Assembly (NCBI GenBank): GCA_040774885.1
Contig: JAXGTO010000049.1
Location: 1-6,465, forward strand
DNA from: JAXGTO01 sp040774885
GTDB taxonomy: Bacteria; Actinomycetota; Coriobacteriia; Coriobacteriales; Eggerthellaceae
DNA: 6,465 bases
Reading direction: 5' to 3'
Each line of letters starts with the position of its first letter. The first letter of the stretch is position 1. Both the position numbers and the translations under genes were made by a program. Under the pieces are notes generated by a model. It saw only the letters and a list, made by a program, of their open reading frames with translations, was not told where the DNA came from and did not search any database. This document shows, in pieces, positions 4,670 to 6,465 of the stretch.

Positions 4670-6048
4670 TGGCCTCTTCATTCCGACATCGTCACTTTCG
4701 CTCGGCCCGCTGTGCCTTGGCGCTTTTGCTTGGGATTTCGCTCGTTCTGTGCTCCTGTTCTCAGCCTGCCTCCATCACGGACGATTCATCCGTCGAATCA
4801 TCTTCTCAAACAAACTCTGCAACCGCAGAGGATCCCGCAGTACAGCAAGCGGCGCAGGAATGCGTCACCGCATTCGATTCCTCGCATGGCGCCTATGAAG
4901 AGCGTTCTATCGATCAACGGGATGCTCGTGTCGACGTTTCGTCAGCTCAGTCTGTGACGGTTCTCATCTACCTGTGCGCATCGACGCTTGAAAGCGAATA
5001 TGGATCGGCCACTTCGGACATCATGGAGATGTGCGCTGCCGACATCGATTCCGGCGCCAACGTCATCATAGAAACGGGAGGAACGTCTTCTTGGGACAAT
5101 GACGTCATCGATGCCTCCACAAATCAGATTTGGCGCGTGTCGGGGAATGGGCTGGAACTTTTGGCTGATATCGGGTCTCAAGATATGTCGGACCCGGATA
5201 CCTTGCAATCGTTCATAACGTATGGGACGACCGTTGCACCGGCCGATCGTACCGAATTGGTGCTGTGGGACCATGGGGCAGGTGCGGCAGGCGGTTTCGG
5301 CGTCGACGAGAATTATCCTCACGACACCTTGATGACCGTTGCGCAAATCGGCCAGGCTCTGGCCGGCGCCGGCGTCGTTTTCGACTTCATCGGTTTCGAT
5401 TGCTGCCTTATGGCCAACATAGAGACGGCAACCGCCTTGGAGCCGTACGCTGATTACTTGCTGGCCTCTGAAGCCGATGAGCCTACCATGGGATGGGACT
5501 ATCAGACGTTGTTGAGTGCGCTCGATGCCAATCCGAGTATTCCCACCTGGGTGCTGGCTCAAAACGTCTGCCAGGATTTCGCCACGCAGTCCCAGCAGCT
5601 CAGCCCACGCCTTGCCTCTGCGCTTTCCCTGGTCGATCTAACCGAGCTGCCTGCGGTTCTCCGGGCGTGGAGTCGCGTGTCCGATGAGGCTTGCTTGAAA
5701 CTCCAGCAAGATCCAGCTGCCTTGCAAACCGCTCGCCATGGAGCCGGGTTCGAAACCATGAGTTCCCATCCGTACGGGATGATGGATGTTCGTCTGTTCG
5801 CCGATGCATTATGCAGCCAGGAAAGCGCTTCTGCCCTGGACGATGCCCTGGCCGATTGCGTTTCGGTGGTGCGCAATTCGTCGGCAGGAAAGAACCTGTG
5901 CGGGTTGGGGGTCTATTTGCCTGGGACCTCCGCGCTGTCTGACGACTCTGTGCAAGTCACCGACATGCCCCAACTCTATTCCCAGCTTGGATTCTGCCGC
6001 AGTTGGGCTGCATTCGAAGACGCATGGAGCACAAGGCTCGCCGCCTAG
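4666..6048 (+). CDS. Clostripain-like cysteine peptidase lipoprotein (family C11)
   Basis: 460 residues. The N-terminus is a lipoprotein signal: basic RHRHFRSAR (7-15), hydrophobic core 17-28, then LCSC with Cys31 as the likely lipidated residue. Cys at -2 is unusual for a lipobox. A Ser/Thr-rich, acidic linker (about 32-95) leads to the peptidase domain, which would face outside the membrane. Domain motifs: TVLIYLCASTLESEYGSAT (98-116), ETGG (136-139), LWDHGAG with catalytic His203, GFDCCLMANIETA with catalytic Cys247 and Asp245, SEADEP...GWDY (268-279), and a late GLGVYLP strand. This is the caspase/clostripain fold (clan CD, C11); characterised members cut after Arg or Lys, with an Asp before the Cys shaping the S1 pocket. 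No Lys or Arg lies between His203 and Cys247, where the well-studied PmC11 self-cleaves. The gene overlaps the membrane protein gene by 4 bp. The substrate is unknown. Confidence 0.88.
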   Translation: MMASSFRHRHFRSARCALALLLGISLVLCSCSQPASITDDSSVESSSQTNSATAEDPAVQQAAQECVTAFDSSHGAYEERSIDQRDARVDVSSAQSVTVLIYLCASTLESEYGSATSDIMEMCAADIDSGANVIIETGGTSSWDNDVIDASTNQIWRVSGNGLELLADIGSQDMSDPDTLQSFITYGTTVAPADRTELVLWDHGAGAAGGFGVDENYPHDTLMTVAQIGQALAGAGVVFDFIGFDCCLMANIETATALEPYADYLLASEADEPTMGWDYQTLLSALDANPSIPTWVLAQNVCQDFATQSQQLSPRLASALSLVDLTELPAVLRAWSRVSDEACLKLQQDPAALQTARHGAGFETMSSHPYGMMDVRLFADALCSQESASALDDALADCVSVVRNSSAGKNLCGLGVYLPGTSALSDDSVQVTDMPQLYSQLGFCRSWAAFEDAWSTRLAA

Positions 6049-6057
6049 TTTCCGGCT

Positions 6058-6465
6058 TTACTGTTTGGTGATGGTGAGAGTGTACCCTTGGTCATTCGTG
6101 AAGGGTTCCAGCAATCCTTCGATCACCGATGTCGCTTGCTGATCGGCGGTGTCGGTAAGGCCCATGTCATCGACCTTTCCGCTCAGGTCATCTTGTGCAG
6201 CGACGAGCGCCTTGGCGGTGTCATCCTTGTTCTCCCAGTTGAAAAGCGAATAACTTTGGTCGTAGAAGGTGAGCGAATCGGGGTCTATGCTGGTGGAGAG
6301 AATCTGGGCCGCAGGCAAGGAAACGTTGATCTGCTTGTCCTGGACGCTTACGGTGGCCCTAGAGAGGTCGACGCCTGCCTTCACCTCCGCCGAATACAGC
6401 ATGGTGAAGCCCTTTTTGTTGATCCAGTCGATATCGCCTTCTTCGTAGCGCACCAAGCCGTGGTA
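6058..6465 (-). CDS. DUF4230 domain protein, C-terminal part (5' end outside window)
   Basis: The last 135 residues of a minus-strand gene; the frame is open to the window edge (YHGLVRYEEGD...), so the start lies beyond 6465. A TTG at 6456-6454 could be mistaken for a start, but the domain is already under way there. The sequence matches the DUF4230 pattern as I know it: a GFTMLYSAEVKAGVDLS strand pair, then INVSLPAAQILSTSIDPDSL (the conserved LP..ILS..ID.DS.) followed by FYDQSYSLFN, then a charged helical region and the C-terminal TLTITKQ. Family members usually have one N-terminal membrane segment or signal anchor and an exported or cell-surface domain; that part is not visible here. Function is unknown. 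The gene converges on the C11 peptidase gene with only 9 bp between the stop codons. Confidence 0.82.
   Translation of the reverse strand, partial: YHGLVRYEEGDIDWINKKGFTMLYSAEVKAGVDLSRATVSVQDKQINVSLPAAQILSTSIDPDSLTFYDQSYSLFNWENKDDTAKALVAAQDDLSGKVDDMGLTDTADQQATSVIEGLLEPFTNDQGYTLTITKQ

Noticed and set aside
4320..4898. 192-codon plus-strand frame across the membrane protein/C11 junction
   Set aside because: It is a +1 shadow rich in Ser, Cys, Arg and Trp. Both overlapping frames have real features (TM segments and positive-inside pattern in one, signal peptide and C11 motifs in the other).
6034..6046. Bidirectional terminator at the convergent junction
   Set aside because: AGGC and GCCT can form only a 4-bp stem inside the C11 coding end, and no T-run follows on either strand.

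Overview
The window carries the 3' part of an arginine deiminase (ADI) operon, a separately promoted arginyl-tRNA synthetase gene, a two-gene unit made of a small membrane protein and a clostripain-like lipoprotein peptidase, and the C-terminal part of a convergent DUF4230 gene. The DNA is moderately GC-rich, the genes are tightly packed, and SD sites are present for most genes. A full ADI pathway next to a C11-type surface peptidase of the 'IYLC.S.LES' subtype suggests an anaerobic, arginine-fermenting host-associated bacterium. My best guess is a Coriobacteriia/Eggerthellales member (Slackia-like). This is inferred from style and gene content, not shown by any marker.

Layout: 1-173, last 56 residues of arginine deiminase (arcA) with its catalytic Cys motif; 174-288, a gap with a perfect 10-bp hairpin and the arcB SD; 289-1284, catabolic ornithine carbamoyltransferase (arcB); 1285-1353, a second GC-rich hairpin and a strong SD; 1354-2307, carbamate kinase (arcC); 2338-2366, a strong intrinsic terminator that closes the operon; 2390-2398, a candidate extended -10 promoter; 2445-4172, argS; 4177-4203, a hairpin without a U-tract; 4238-4669, an unrecognised four-TM protein that may be made from a leaderless mRNA; 4666-6048, a lipoprotein of peptidase family C11, overlapping the membrane gene by ATGA; 6058-6465 (minus strand), a DUF4230 protein truncated by the window edge. 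Only 9 bp separate the last two, convergent, stop codons.

How the genes work together: ArcA hydrolyses arginine to citrulline and ammonia, ArcB splits citrulline with phosphate into ornithine and carbamoyl phosphate, and ArcC uses carbamoyl phosphate and ADP to make ATP, CO2 and ammonia. ArgS, just downstream, uses the same amino acid for translation but appears transcriptionally separate. The arc genes have strongly C-ending codon choice (arcB Asp: 18 GAC to 3 GAT), fitting high expression; argS and the genes after it do not. The membrane-protein/C11-lipoprotein pair is the least understood part of the window and the best candidate for something undescribed. No mobile element, CRISPR array, tRNA or rRNA was seen.
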